Source: Lepidonotus clava (Eukaryota > Annelida > Polychaeta > Phyllodocida > Polynoidae). From it: a stretch of DNA of 64,000 bases. Of this stretch, positions 1 through 12,695 are shown one piece after another (positions within the stretch are counted from its first letter, which is position 1; each line of letters opens with the position of its first letter). The notes under the pieces were generated by a model. It was not told the origin of the DNA. It was given only the letters and a program-made list of their open reading frames with translations, and ran no database searches. Location: assembly GCA_936440205.1 (NCBI GenBank), contig OW387149.1, positions 7,212,114 through 7,276,113 on the forward strand, in the 5' to 3' direction. The position numbers and the translations under genes were made by a program.

Positions 1-707
1 TGGATTTTTATGGGTACATTGTGTGTTTATGAGCAGGTATTTACAGTGATTTGGCACTCGGCTCCCAATGTGGGAATAAGGAGAGGCAAAGAATAAGCCT
101 TTGTGAGGGCATTGAGTATCCCTCACAATGCTGCTTTAAGAATTATTGTAAGGGTCGCCTACGGACTATTATTTAGGCCTTGTATACACTCATGATCAGA
201 TATCACAAATTAAACATTTGGATATAGTACATGAAAACAAAAGTGATTAAAATGAAATAGATTGCATTGTGTCTTTGAACGTGGTCTGATGCAGGAAGAA
301 ACATTAGATAAAAAGGAAACACTGAATTGTAAAGGTACTGTTAACCATTGCATCCTAGGGATCGAAATTGTATTCGATTAAAAACCGTTTGAATCAGTTT
401 TGGTGCGCATGGGGTGAGTTCACATGTGCCATTCCATACAGTTCCAGAGGCAACAATGAATTACAAAGGTGCAACTTATCAATGCAGTGGAAGGATTTAA
501 AATGTATTCACACAAAAAACGTTACAATTCGGTGTGCCTTCGGTGAGCCCAGATTTTGCCATTTGGAATGTGCAGGGTGATCATGACCTCCCAATTGGTC
601 ATTTACAGTTAGATCCCGGTCCGTTTGGCACCACTCCAGGTGCTCTAAGTGTGTGTTAATTGGGATTGGGTCGGTGCCTGGCCGCTCCTTCTCCAGGCCC
701 CTATACC
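1..707. other. Non-coding, no recognised feature
   Basis: No exon-like ORF, RNA gene or clear repeat was seen. Short ORFs on both strands have no recognisable motif or good splice signals and look like chance. Confidence 0.5.
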
Positions 708-710
708 TTA

Positions 711-1233
711 AGCCCTGTACCACTAGGCGATTGTTACACTGTCGGCCGAAATGTTCCCTGATCAGCCAAATTAGTTACGAAGATATGGCACCAGATCTGA
801 ATTGGTGCTAAATCAGGTGATCATTTTCGTACACACTTGGCCAGGGGGCACGGGGTGTTGAAGTGGTTAGAGCGTTCGCTTGGCATGCGGGAGAGCCGGG
901 TTCGATTCTCGGCTGGGCCAGGCAGGGCTGCTACACCCCTCTGTGTTTCTCCCAGTGACAACGACTGGGATATCAAAGGCCTTGTGCCACCGGCTGTTGT
1001 GTGTCTGGCCCTGTCTATGGGACCAGGCACATTAAAGAACACCTACTTCGGTAAATGTGTAGGGGTATGGTCTCTACCTTCTCATAGATTCGATCACCAT
1101 CACCGCCCTTGATATGACCCTGGCAGTTGATTAGGGCGTAAAGCAACCAATAACCAACCAACCAACCACACTTGGCCAATTTAGCACCAATCAGTCAGCC
1201 GATTGGGTAAAAGTCGCCTAGTGGGTATGGGCC
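711..1233. mobile_element. Harbinger-like MITE, split by a SINE
   Basis: The left end (AGCCCTGTACCACTAGGCGA) and right end (TCGCCTAGTGGGTATGGGCC) are imperfect inverted repeats. They match the ends of elements at 2948-3136, 59838-60094 and 63601-63893. The left end is preceded by TTA, the 3-bp target type of PIF/Harbinger elements, although the right flank no longer shows it. No transposase is present, so the element is non-autonomous. A SINE sits inside it at 844-1167; without the SINE the MITE is about 190 bp. Superfamily assignment is inferred from the 3-bp TTA flank, which is cleaner in the copy near 63.6 kb. Confidence 0.65.
844..1167 (+). mobile_element. tRNA-derived SINE
   Basis: The 5' head (about 850-920) looks like a tRNA: an A-box-like stretch at TGGTTAGAGCG, an anticodon-like stem-loop and a B box GGTTCGATTC in a T arm that pairs well (GCCGGG with CUCGGC, one G-U). 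A body of about 200 bp follows, then a CAAC-rich tail at 1144-1167. Exact 11-bp target duplications (ACACTTGGCCA) flank it at 833-843 and 1168-1178. It would be transcribed by RNA polymerase III and mobilised by a LINE partner. The short ORFs across it are not genes. The anticodon-loop position reads GGC, so an Ala-type ancestor is possible but uncertain. Confidence 0.85.
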
Positions 1234-1243
1234 AATAGCTCCC

Positions 1244-2940
1244 ACCAGCAAGTTGACTATACTATTACACCTCATACACGCACGTGAAGTGTTCACTGCA
1301 GAATGAACGGAAAGAAAGGGGTCAATCATGTGAGGAACATGCGTTTTTACTCCTACAGCAATTTTTGATTGGATTCATAGTCATAGCCGCACCATTATTG
1401 GAATAGATACTAATATGATACAGAAAAGGAGATAATCAGTTAATTGTGGAAATATGGAAGAATGGACACAATTCTAGTAATGGAAATAATAGTAAGGAAA
1501 ATTGTACGATGAAGGAAAACTAGCTGACTCTGTTTGGATTACCATTATGTGAAGATGTACATGTACACAAGGACCAACTGGATCCTATAGGAGCATACTT
1601 GAAAAATTAGAAATAGGATTACGTGCAACAGAAATATGGATCAAAGTGTCGCTGTTCCTGTGGGTGCCAAATAATGATGAATCAAAGTGAGGGGATACTG
1701 CTAACTCACGAGAATCAATTCATTGTGTCATAGATATATGTTCTGCTATATAACACATGCGGTGTAAAAGAGATCATTTAAATGCCGTCAGAATATGCAT
1801 GCCTTCACTCCAGGCGCTCATATCGATCACTATAATTATGATCATTGACATGGAAATTACCGTGGCGGATACATTTAGCAGGACGGAGTGATAAATATGA
1901 ATACAGGCTTCTACTTCTGGATAATACGGATATAGCAAGCGGGCCCAAAGATTTATTGGAAATAGGTATATTATCAGAGCTTTTTTCTTTATCTCTACCA
2001 CCAAGCTTACCGTATTCCATTTGTATTGAATGGTTAGATCATAATTAGTAGTTTTTTTTCTAAAAGTAAATGAAGTGTGGGTCTGTTGGAAATCGATATT
2101 CCTGGTGCCTTGGGCTGAGGGCCACAAAAAAATGAGTTCTACTCGGTTATTACTCTGGATTGGATTAGATTAGGATAATGTTTCCAATACATTATAATGG
2201 CATGAAGGTGCATATGTATTCTAGCCTACATATTTTAGACGTAATTTCAGAATGAGTATAGGTTGGGGCAGATATATATAGATCTATATCGGTTTTATTA
2301 AAGTATGCTATCATGAGGTATTTGAGAGGGGATTGTACCATTTCTATATAGTTTCTTTATTCAGTAAAATTGTATTTCATTTATCGATTCAGTGAGTTGT
2401 CACCAGTTTTCCGCAGCTTCTAATAGATGCAAAACATTTACATTATTATAGATATCAACCATAAAGTTCACTAATTAGGAACTTTCTTAATCTAGGTAGG
2501 TTACCAAGCTAATCTGTTAATAGTTTAATAGAATTATCACAGGTCATTATTTTCCCTTCATGAACTAATTGAAGTATATAGCGCTTGTAATATTCCATTC
2601 TCCCAGAAAAATTAAGTTGAGGAAAGATTGCTCATAGCAAAGAGAATAATGATACCTGTGAAATTCCGGACAGGAGGGACTATTTTTTGTCTCAGTGAAT
2701 AGTCCGACAGAGGTATGGCTCACCTGTTACATATTACTGCGCCAGGCCTGAGGTATATCACTTTCTACCAAAGTGTTGACGACGTCTCTCCGCAAGAAAA
2801 AGGACCTCTTATATAACGTTTTCCTAACTACATATCCAGATTTACAACTTGTTTCTTTGCCTCACGAACTCAATCCATCAGGCCACACGTATGGGTTTGA
2901 TTTTCGTGTTAGTTACATTGATGCTGACTCATGAAAGCAG
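1244..2940. other. Non-coding, no recognised feature
   Basis: AT-rich sequence with no supported exon or repeat. The opposing ORFs around 1774-2127 overlap each other in several frames and carry no known motif. Confidence 0.5.
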
Positions 2941-2947
2941 GACTATA

Positions 2948-3136
2948 AGACTTTTACACAGTCGGTCAATGGATTGGCACTAAAATTAGTTAGTTCCATC
3001 CAAATCATTGGCCGATTTTAGAAACAATCCAGAACACATTTCAGTATGGTTTACTGACAGGACAGGATAGAAATCCCCGATTTTAGCACCGACTCGTTGG
3101 CCGACTGTGTAAAAGTCACCTAGTGGGTATGGGGCT
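2948..3136. mobile_element. Harbinger-like MITE, left tip eroded
   Basis: The right end carries the family terminus (CCTAGTGGGTATGGGGCT followed by TTA). The inner arm GACTTTTACACAGTCGG at 2949-2965 is inverted at about 3101-3117 (CCGACTGTGTAAAAGTC). About 20 bases of the left terminus cannot be recognised. No coding capacity. It is related to the elements at 711, 59838 and 63601. Confidence 0.65.
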
Positions 3137-3139
3137 TTA

Positions 3140-4368
3140 GGTCTTCGCAGTAAAACGTTTGTTACTTTTCTTTGCCTTTTAGATTTTGTATTTGATATAA
3201 CGGAGAGGGTGGGAATTCTTCTGGGATTTAAGATGTAACAGACTCATGTAATACTATAGATGACTATGGTCAGGCTGGGGATTAATTGAGTTTATTCGTC
3301 TCGAAAAGCAGGTTTTTCTTATTACTTTTACCAAACGTAAATTCATAAGATGCTCATGCTTGATGGAGTTTAAGGTTAAAAGTCATAAGAACATAAGTTC
3401 TTCCTTGATTATTTGGCGAAACATTAATGAGAGAGGACCATGATAATAATTCCACATTTATTTCCATCTCATATATCAGTCAATAAGTTGATAATCAGGC
3501 AGTCATGATAGTGAACCTGCAAAATGACAGATGGAGAAGAAATTGTAGCAAAACTTATCTGGTATTTTGCTCTTGATCTTTTTTGATTAGTAACGGGACT
3601 TAAAAGAGCTAATGTCATTGAGTTTGTGGCATATGTTTTTACCCTTGCCCCTAGTCCCAACACAGAGGTTAGGGAGTACCAAACCGCTGTCCTTGACATG
3701 TACACACGTACTTAGGGCTTCCTTAGGTAACCCCAGCCCATTGTTTGAGACCTAACCAAACAGCGTCTGGAGGTAATACCCCTAACCCTAAGCGCTCCAT
3801 TCAGCCTCCCCTATACCCTGTGATAAACCTGGGGCTCTAGAGGGGGCTCCGGATTGTCGTATGTCGGTTTTTAAAAAATGTCAATGTATTTGTTGCTTAT
3901 TTTTCTAAATGACACATTGTAGAATTTGAGAAATGTTGATGTTGTAAGTCTTCATATTTTTACATCGCTTGTGGTGTGTGACTAGGGCTGATGTTGAATG
4001 TCGAACTTAAGAGATGGCCATGTCACCGTGTCAAATAAGCCTATTCCAGATTGTGTATGTCCCAGGGTTGGGCAAGGGTTGGACAATATATATCTTATGA
4101 TATTATATAAGCCATCCCTATCATTAAGAGTTAAGTCACTGAAATGGGCAACCATTAATTTATGTTTTTACACATCACCAAGTACTGCTAAAACTAAATA
4201 ACTACTTCAGTTTGATCGATTGGCAGATTCACAGGTTTGCCAGGTACTGAGCATAATTATGGTATTCATAAGTCAATAGAGGGTTTGCCATCATGGGCTG
4301 GGCTGACAGGCTTTAGCATTGGTGTATATACGGAAAATGCCATTATATTTGACTGCATTTCACAAGGT
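3140..4368. other. Non-coding, no recognised gene
   Basis: No exon or full repeat was seen. At 3992-4033 the words ATGTCGAAC and GGCCATGTCACC resemble the units of the repeat cluster at 59106-59330, so this may be a fragment of the same family. Confidence 0.4.
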
Positions 4369-5081
4369 TTAAGGATAGAGAGGTGTTATTCTCGTGTAAT
4401 TGGCAGTGATTGCATCTACTGCTGCTTTGATTAACTTTTTGTATGAATATCTGCTAAATATTTTTAAGTTCTAAACTTAAAAATATGCTGTACATAGTAC
4501 TGCATGATATATATCAATTTGTTGAAAATTGAATAAGTAAATGAATCATGAAACCAAAAATGTTCATTTGAACTTTTATTTTTTGAAGGTGGATATCTCA
4601 TTTACTTTTTAAGGTACTGGTTTGAAATTTTGGATTTACATTAAAAACATCCTTATGCAGGGAACCGTGTCTCAGATTTTTTATATAGGTCCTAGTTCAT
4701 TTTTTAGAAAATACTGAAAAAAAATGTTAAAAAAATATTGAAAAGTTGCCCGTTTTTGTAAATAAAATAAAAAGTAGGACCTTAATTAAAAAACTGAGAC
4801 ACGGTTCCCTCCATAGGAAGGTTCTTGTTGTATCTGTAAAGTTTTAGTGCTCAGGAGAAATTATTTATGAAGATATCGACATTCAAAAAATAAAAGTGAA
4901 AAATTCACTTTTTAATATATATTTTTTCTAACTTACACTTGTTTAAAAAACTGTGAATACAGTTAGATAGAGAAAATTCTGCGCTTTTATTTGATATATA
5001 AACCATTAAGCAATAAGCATTATTAACGAAACTGTTGCAATTTTACTGAATAGCCCTTTGATAACACCTCTCTATCCTTAA
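4369..5081. mobile_element. TTAA-flanked fold-back MITE
   Basis: The ends are near-perfect inverted repeats: TTAAGGATAGAGAGGTG at 4369 and its complement ending at 5081. The flanking TTAA is the target of piggyBac-type elements. Nearly the whole 713 bp is self-complementary: CAGGGAACCGTGTCTCAG near 4659 is matched by CTGAGACACGGTTCCCT near 4793, around an A/T-rich centre. There is no transposase. A transcript would fold into one long hairpin. The TTAA class is well supported by both ends; the superfamily is an inference. Confidence 0.75.
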
Positions 5082-8000
5082 GAGCAAATTATTAGCTTTG
5101 GATGATAACGCAAGAAGCAATTTTTAAGATATTTCATTTTAAACTTTAATTTTGAGGCAAACTGGGATGGTCATATTTAGGGGTTTGGAGCCCCACACCT
5201 CCCCATCCGCACCAACTACCGTACTGCCACCTGGCGACGTACATACATATACATTCAGGATTCGCTGGTTTCAGCAGCTGAGCCTTTGGTCCAGTACCTT
5301 CCCTCCAGGTACCAGCTTACGCACACTGGGCTGTATCCTAAATGTTTTTATTGTATGGGATTTACATGGTTTAAAATTGGTTTAGGAAGTGAGCCTGAGA
5401 GAAGAGGTCCGCGCCACTTTTTGAGGGATAGTACAACAGTCCAGGGGCCTGGAGCACTTAGTTCACTTGGATACTGCATAGTTACCACCGTGAGAGCTCA
5501 TGGCTGCTACTGACTGGACAATGTTGATTAGTGGAATGATTCACATAGTGTAACTAACTGGACATTGTTTATTAATGGAATACCACAAGCAACTTTTACC
5601 TTTGACAAGTTGTGAACTTTGGATTTTAGACGAACTCCACTGGAACTAATTAGCTGGAATACTACTACTGGTGTGACTAAGCCTGGATTTACGCTTTTTA
5701 TCTGAGTGTAATTCCAAGCTAAAATTTCGTTTTGCTTGGAAATAGGAATTGGAAGATAGAAGAACACTATTTTCAAAATAGAAGAAAACTTTTTTTCCAA
5801 ATTGTTTTCCTCATATGAAAGGAACACGTCTTTGAGAGGTATTTTGGAACATCCATTGATTTAATAAGGATGTAATGCTGACTGCCAGCCATAGCATATA
5901 TACCAGACTGATGCCATCTTTCCTACCATTTTAAGATATTCTAGTTTTTAATTTCTTTTATATTGTACAACTGCTTTTCCTAGACCCATTTAATCACTGT
6001 TTAGAATATTTTTGCTTTAGTTTTAAGCTTTACATTATTATGGTTATTTTTCTCCTAGGTGCATCCATACCAAAAAGGGATATATTTTCCTACTTTCCCT
6101 ACGTTTTCATCACTTAGGAGTGGCATCTCTAACTTTACCTGCAACCAGTTGCAGAGAAAGTTCCTGGCATATACACATATATAACCTATGGCAGATACTC
6201 AGCGGCCCAAACATGTTTTCCTCCTTATAGACCCATTACTTCATGATAATCTGTAAATGTTTAACTGTATGTAAAAAGTGAAATACCACCAACAAAGTAT
6301 ATATGTAACACTTACTATATCCCATTAAAAATACACCAATCCATAGCATGAGGAATAAGAACCTATTCCATACCACAATATAGTACCCGACTGTGATGGG
6401 AATCACAGTAATAGGACTAGGACTGTGATGGGAATCACAGCACTTGGACTTTCTTCCAGTAGAGTATCACATTTAGAAGTACGATACCAGCCAGTCTACA
6501 CTAGTATGTGCTTTGTAACCTAGGAGGCAGTCAGCCTAAGTCAGGGGTCTAACATAGGGGAGGGGTGGGGAGTACCTGGGCAGAACACTTGGCAATGGAA
6601 CAAGTATAAGCTTAAAAAAGAGAAAGAAGTTTTTTACTCACTCTCCGGTCAGGAGAGGGAAGAAACTTTTTTTTTGCTCCCAGGAAAGTGTTTGTTTTAC
6701 CTAAAGTAAATATGACAGCTTGATGATTTACATAATGATTACAGACAATGATTATAGACAATGTTTTGCTAGTTAGGTACACATGAATTCTCTTTTTATA
6801 CATCACTAGGATTTAGAAGAGAGTGGTACAAGTCAAGATTGATTTAAATGATAAAAATTGCTTTATTTCAAAAGGTTGGTATGTATGAACTAGCTCTAGC
6901 TCGAGGTTACGAACAGCTAAATGCATTCATATCTTTCACCAACAGCTTTTCTTTTTTCAAGTGCGTGCAAGGAAATGCAAAGTAGGATATAGATATAATC
7001 TTTCAGACCGTTCTAAATATCTATGTCGTAGATCAGTGTCATAGTTGTAGTTTTCACTTTGTGAATCCTGATTCAGAAAATTTAAATTTTACTATTTAAA
7101 AATAATACGCCAATCATTAGTAGTTTCTACAATAGCTTGAGAAAAGGTAGAAAAGTGTTAAGTCAGCCCAATCTGAAATATGCCCAAAAATGTCAATGTA
7201 TTAGTTCAAACAGAACTAAAGAGAGAGCAGAGACATACCTATAGGGTATAAATAACAAACGTACTTTAGATTAGCACCGTCACTTGGTCACACAAAAGTC
7301 TCAGTAAATCCAAAATTACTTTACATTTTCCAAACAAATTTTGGGTCTACTCCTTCTCAAAGTGTGTTCATCAGTTACTCAGTGACCTCATAATACTCTA
7401 CTACTTTGACCATGTTTCCTTGATGTCTGGTTCTAAATCTTTTGTGCCACTATACAGATCGATTTCTTGTTTGGGTTCTGAGTAAATACCTCCCCAAACC
7501 CTGTAGCGAACGTCACCTGAATGATAAAGGTTTATGTGAGTGTGTGGCATACGGGATGGTGCATAGTTCTTAACCCTTTCCATCCATGCACGCTGATCCA
7601 TAGATAACCCACAACCCGTTAGCACAAATAAACCTATGACACCCACAAGGCACTCAGATTACCTAAGAGTAGGTGGGGGGGCAACAATAAAATATCCTGA
7701 TGCAAGAAATTTATCGGGGTCCTGATTTCATCATTTTGGATCCTGAGATATAAGGCCTAACAGCTCTGTCCATGTTTTCTCCCTTTTTTTCCAATTCAAA
7801 ACGGTTTCATTGCATTACAAAGATTCTTTTGAACAGAAGTAAGAATGTTTTACACATAGATACATTTCATGAAGTTTTTATGAACAGGGATTCTCGATTT
7901 AGACAGGTGAAGTACCACAACAAGATTTCATTCATCTTTTTTGATTGCTACCCTTTTCAAGATAAACTAATCCCTTTTAACCAAGGATACATTTGAGGAA

Positions 8001-8813
8001 TGCGGGAAGATTTGTATTTGGAATTTAATCTGTGGATTTTGCCAATGCAGGTAAAACTCAGACTCAGATAAGGCCTCTGAGGGGGTCCCAATACATACAG
8101 AGACGGCAGAGGCTAGACAACAAACAGTTTATGTATGTGGCCATGTGGATCAGGCCTGACATGACACCGCTACAAGCCTTAACAGCTGGCCAGTCAACCA
8201 CCACCACCACCACCTTCTCTACCTCCTCCACCACCCAGCACCACCAGTAGCACCACCTACTACATCTATCCACACCTCCAGTGTGACAAAAAGTCACCTT
8301 TTTGCTTAAACTGACCACCAGTGTTTCTGTACTGACCAGTATTATAGTGACAAGGACAGTGGTGGGAGGTGTAATAGGTGGATAGGCAAGGGCACAGATC
8401 TAGAGGCTGGAGTGGACTGTAGAGAACGTTTGGAAATGTTCAAGCTATAAAACGTGCAGGATTTGATACTGCTGCTGATGATGATAATAGTGAATTGCTA
8501 AAGTGAATTATATACAGCATTTAGACATTTCCAAGGAACGAAACTTGAAGATAACTGATATCTGATTTGTACAAGATTATACACTTATACTTGACTCACA
8601 AGGAAACTTTACTTTTCGACTGATGCTCGGGAATTGCTCTGGCAACATTGAAATAACTGTTTTACGGATTATCATCACTGATTCTATAATTGAGAAGAAA
8701 CGCAATCTCTGTACATTCGAGGACCAAAGATAATCAAGATACACCTGGAGAAAATAATGATGAATTGGAAAAGTCTTAATCTGTTAACAGTGCAATGACT
8801 GCTGTTCTCAGTT
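5082..8813. other. Non-coding stretch, no supported gene
   Basis: No exon with convincing splice signals or domain was found. Small features are two copies of CTGTGATGGGAATCACAG (a short hairpin) at about 6390-6440, a motif shared with 12.8 kb at 6087-6133, and an ACC/CAC-rich stretch at 8197-8260 that creates Thr-rich and Val-rich ORFs. Confidence 0.45.
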
Positions 8814-8873
8814 TTGATAAACCAAAAGCCAGCTAGTCAAAATAAAACCTTTTCGTCACAAAAAACCCTGACC

Positions 8874-9107
8874 ATGGATACTGACTTAGTCACAGAGACC
8901 TCGGGTGGATCAGGAGGCTGGGACACTTTCCCCCACTGGTCGATGCGCCAGTCGGTACCTGTCCTGTCATCAGCTGGTTCTGTTAGTACCAGCCAGGTAT
9001 CAGCGACAACTACTAAGACCCTGGTCACCGCCGTGTCCGCCCCCAACCTACAGCTGGATACAATAGACGAACGGGATGAGGATATTTACCAGTACATCAA
9101 ACTCACG
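8874..9107 (+). CDS. Candidate first coding exon, Ser/Thr-rich N-terminus
   Basis: This 78-codon reading frame starts at an ATG in an ideal context (ACCATGG) and ends at a donor, ACG|GTAAAA, in phase 0. The peptide starts MDTDLVTETSGGSGGW, is rich in Ser and Thr in the middle, and ends in an acidic stretch LDTIDERDEDIYQYIKLT. The composition is GC-richer and more protein-like than the surroundings. No known domain is present. The phase-0 end fits the phase-0 acceptor of the C1 exon at 52371, so it may be an alternative first exon of that gene, 43 kb upstream. The frame extends upstream without an ATG to about 8814. It could instead belong to a different gene beyond the window. Confidence 0.6.
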
Positions 9108-11820
9108 GTAAAATTATTACATTTTATAGTTTTAATTTCGTGTGGTGTAAACAACATGAGAGAATCTTTTAAGATGTTGCTCATAATTATATGAAAAATA
9201 TCATACAATTAAGACACATAAAGTCTTTTTGTACATTAAGTTACGGGAAAATTATTAATGATATAGGAATATTTTTGGTTGATTATCAGTGCATTATTTT
9301 CATGAGGGAGTTCATTTTATCAAAATAATGATGAAATGTGTAGTGATACATAATGGTCATACGTGTGTTAAGGCTGAGCGAAGCTTTTTATGCATGTTCT
9401 CAATGCATTAAAAAGATTCCACTTGTAGATCTAGTGGAAAAGTCCGAACCGTTGACTTCTGTGGCGAGAGAGATATGACTTCTTTTATTCTTTATTCATA
9501 GGGCAACATTAATATAGAGTACAGGATTTAGAATAATGCATCAAGTTTAGAAAGGTATATTTATTTGAATTTCATTTGCAATTAAAATTCTTTATTTTTA
9601 AACTAACTGAAAAGTCATAGAAACGAGAAAAACAGCATTCATGTTATTATCGCAGTAGAACACCTGCAAAAAGAATACTGAATGAAAGGTAAACAATTGC
9701 AAACTAGAAAGGTCTCCGCTTAAACCTAAAGGATTAAATTGTTGTTTCCTAGGAGGGACTGTTTCCATGTATGATTTGAGTGTCAAAGCCTCAACATTGC
9801 CGAATGTTGATACATAGTTTCGCAAAATCCTATGTAACCCTACTAGAACCACTAGGAATCCTCTCTTACCCTTCATTTTCATTCCCAAAAAAATGGGTTG
9901 TTCATAGGCTGTAAGATTCGCATTTTCTTTAAGTATCTGGTCATTGCGTAATTGAGAGGACAACCCTAAGCAATACATTAAAAAAAAGTTGTCAGTTCGT
10001 TGATCAAGAGGTATTTGGGAGAGGGATACTGATAACATCTTAACATCCGACGAAGGCAACGTTTTCACAGTATATCTGCACCCAGTATCTTCTGTCTTTA
10101 TTGGCCTATGCATCATTCCACATACCGATTTTGTCACCTGGCGAAACTTGAACGAATAACATCACTACCACATCACTACCACAAAACTTCCGCCTGTTCA
10201 TCCCGGTTTGCTGATTTTAGCAGCAATAGATATGTCATGTTTCTTAAGAAATTGGTTGTTTTCCTCTTACACTGAAAAACCGTGCATCAGCCATGCAGGA
10301 AAGTCTTCACGTTCCTACAGATCTCCTGACATATGACTTACGCAAAATTTACATGGAGCTACCTATTTGGAAATCTAAAAGGTGTGCCTGAAAAATTGTT
10401 ATTGACCATAGAAAAGTCATGGAAAAAAGAATTGTCAAAGTCTGTGGGAACCCTGGATGCTCTACCTGGGGTTGCGATCCATATTTGCAGTAATATAATA
10501 GACTCTACAAAATTAACCAACATGTTGTTAGATGCATTGGTGATACATATGACAAACATAATTATTGTACACATTGTGACAGACATATTGTACTTTGCAA
10601 AAGCGTATCAGCAGCAAAACACTGCTTCAATGTCGCAGAAGTTGTCTGAAATGTTTTTTGTTTGTTTGTTGTTGTTTTTTGTTTATTCTATTTTATTTTT
10701 TGAGGGGGGGGGGTATTTTTCTAAAATTTAATGTAAGATGGTTTTCTGTGGATCACCTTATAATGATTTTTTCTAGCTGTGCATTTGTTTTATTGTATGT
10801 CTAATACCTAGGCATAGTAACGTCTAGTGTAATTCCTTTAGGCCTACACGTTGGGCAAATGTTCGTCCACGGCAATTTAAGAGAGTTTTGAGGACACACT
10901 GATACTTATCTCTTGATGACAAAAGGCCATCTGTTGAATCCTCTTTCTCCATGCATGCAGACATGTCACATTAATCATGATAACTATATAATGCCAACAT
11001 TTGAAATGGTTGTAGCAATGATTATGGGTTTATTTTATGTTGGGCATTTCATCCTCCAATATCTATTTATTGTTTATTCTAATCGATGTCGAACTCTTCA
11101 AGGGTTATTTGTCTGAGTGATGATGCACCCCCAGCTGATTCCGAGCTTCTGTTGGCCCCCAGAAATAATGGTTATAGGAGTAACCTCCAGGTGCCGCCAC
11201 TAACGCACCACTTTGATCTATACCGGTGACAAACTCAGCCCCTTTTCCCTTGTAAATAGTACTTGTACCAACTGTTCTATCTCAAGGTGATGAGAAACCA
11301 AATTATCTGTATAACCCATATCACACTGTGTAGATAATTTGGAATGAGAAAGCTGCAATCTATTGTAATCCCTCGCACTGGAATCACTTGTCACTTTAAC
11401 ATTTTGTTAGTTCGTTGAATATCAAAAATGAATTTATTCTTACATCACTTGCACAATGTCAATATTAATACTTATCCATGAGTCAAGAGAATGAGATATT
11501 TTCATAAACCGAAATAGGGGAAAGTTAGAGTCTGTGAAAGCAGTCTAAAATAGAGATACATCTACAGTCTGCATCCCATCACAAAATTACAATTGCCTTG
11601 TTCCACTCAAAAATCACACTTTGAGATTTGAGATCGCTTAACACTGGCTATGAGACTAAGCTGTTCATATACACTGTCTTTTTGGTACCCAGAGGTGCAA
11701 TTTCTCCTACTTTCTTTCGGGATTGATTACGTTTGAGGATTTTAAAATCTGTATTGCACAACTGATTTTCCTTTATGGATTGATATCTGTTTAAGAGTGC
11801 TTTTTAAATGGGAGCATATC
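9108..11820. other. Putative intron, no supported exon
   Basis: If the exon at 8874 is real, this begins its intron. A minus-strand reading frame at 9598-10137 (from the first ATG about 170 codons) and a plus-strand frame at 10333-10731 have no recognised motif and no good splice context. A 10-base poly(G) run lies at 10704-10713. An imperfect hairpin (CAAATTATCT with AGATAATTTG) lies at about 11299-11342. Confidence 0.45.
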
Positions 11821-12695
11821 TGGGAAAAGGTACCTATTATATTGCCAATTTATCAGGTCACAAAATGACATGAAACACTGGGAAATGTGTCTGCATATTT
11901 CTTATTGCAGAGAATCTACTCTTTCAAATGCTGCAAACCATTTCAAAATATTCCTGATAGATCCTGAGATATACATGCATGAACCTCCCAACCTCTTATA
12001 CATTGAGAACCCCCTATTGCCAATTGCCGTCTTCATTTCTATGTTATGGCGACTTAAAATGTATTATGTTTAGCAAGAAATTAAGTTTTCTAATTTTTGA
12101 GAATATTAAAAGTGCCATTACTTTTGATAGGAGTGATTGTTTTACTCACTGTTTTCAGTTTTGAAAAGATAAAAACATTTTCTACATTACCTATGAAAAA
12201 AAGTTCTTTTCATGGTTTATATTCTTTTTACAGTAACCAGGGTAACTTGCTAACCTAAATTATGCTCAGAAATTCTGCTAAAAACGTTCCATTTTGATTT
12301 TCCCATAATACATTGCTTATGAAAATTTTGATTTTTTAGTAAATAGCATCAGAATCTTTAGAAAATTTTATGTAAGTCAAATTTTTCACAAAATAACAGA
12401 AAGATAGTTTTTTCCTCATATATTTCATGATTAATGTAACAAAGAGGTTATTTCTATCAGATACTGCCAGATTTAGCCCAAAATGAGCACAATGGCCTGT
12501 ATTTGTAAGTAGGGTTGTGAAGGAACTAAATATCATAGAACCATAAAACAAAGAGTGGAAGAATCCCTGGGACTTCAGAAACATTATAAAACATAACTTT
12601 TGGTTACGTGTCAAGTAATTATTTCATAACATGAAGAAAACTCCAAAACTGGTTGCCACATGCTGGCCAATTATGACATTAGGTACCTTTTCCCA
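11821..12695. mobile_element. Inverted-repeat MITE-like element
   Basis: The left end (TGGGAAAAGGTACCTATTAT at 11821) is inverted at the right end (ATTAGGTACCTTTTCCCA ending at 12695), and the next bases, GCCAATT and GGCCAATT, also correspond. The interior is AT-rich with no transposase. No clear target duplication is seen. It is probably a non-autonomous DNA transposon of unknown superfamily. Confidence 0.5.

Noticed and set aside
837-1112. 91-codon plus-strand ORF and overlapping minus-strand ORF
   Set aside because: Both lie over the tRNA-derived SINE with exact target duplications; no protein-level signal.
8032-8318. Thr-rich and Val-rich ORFs
   Set aside because: Produced by an ACC/CAC repeat; no supporting signals.
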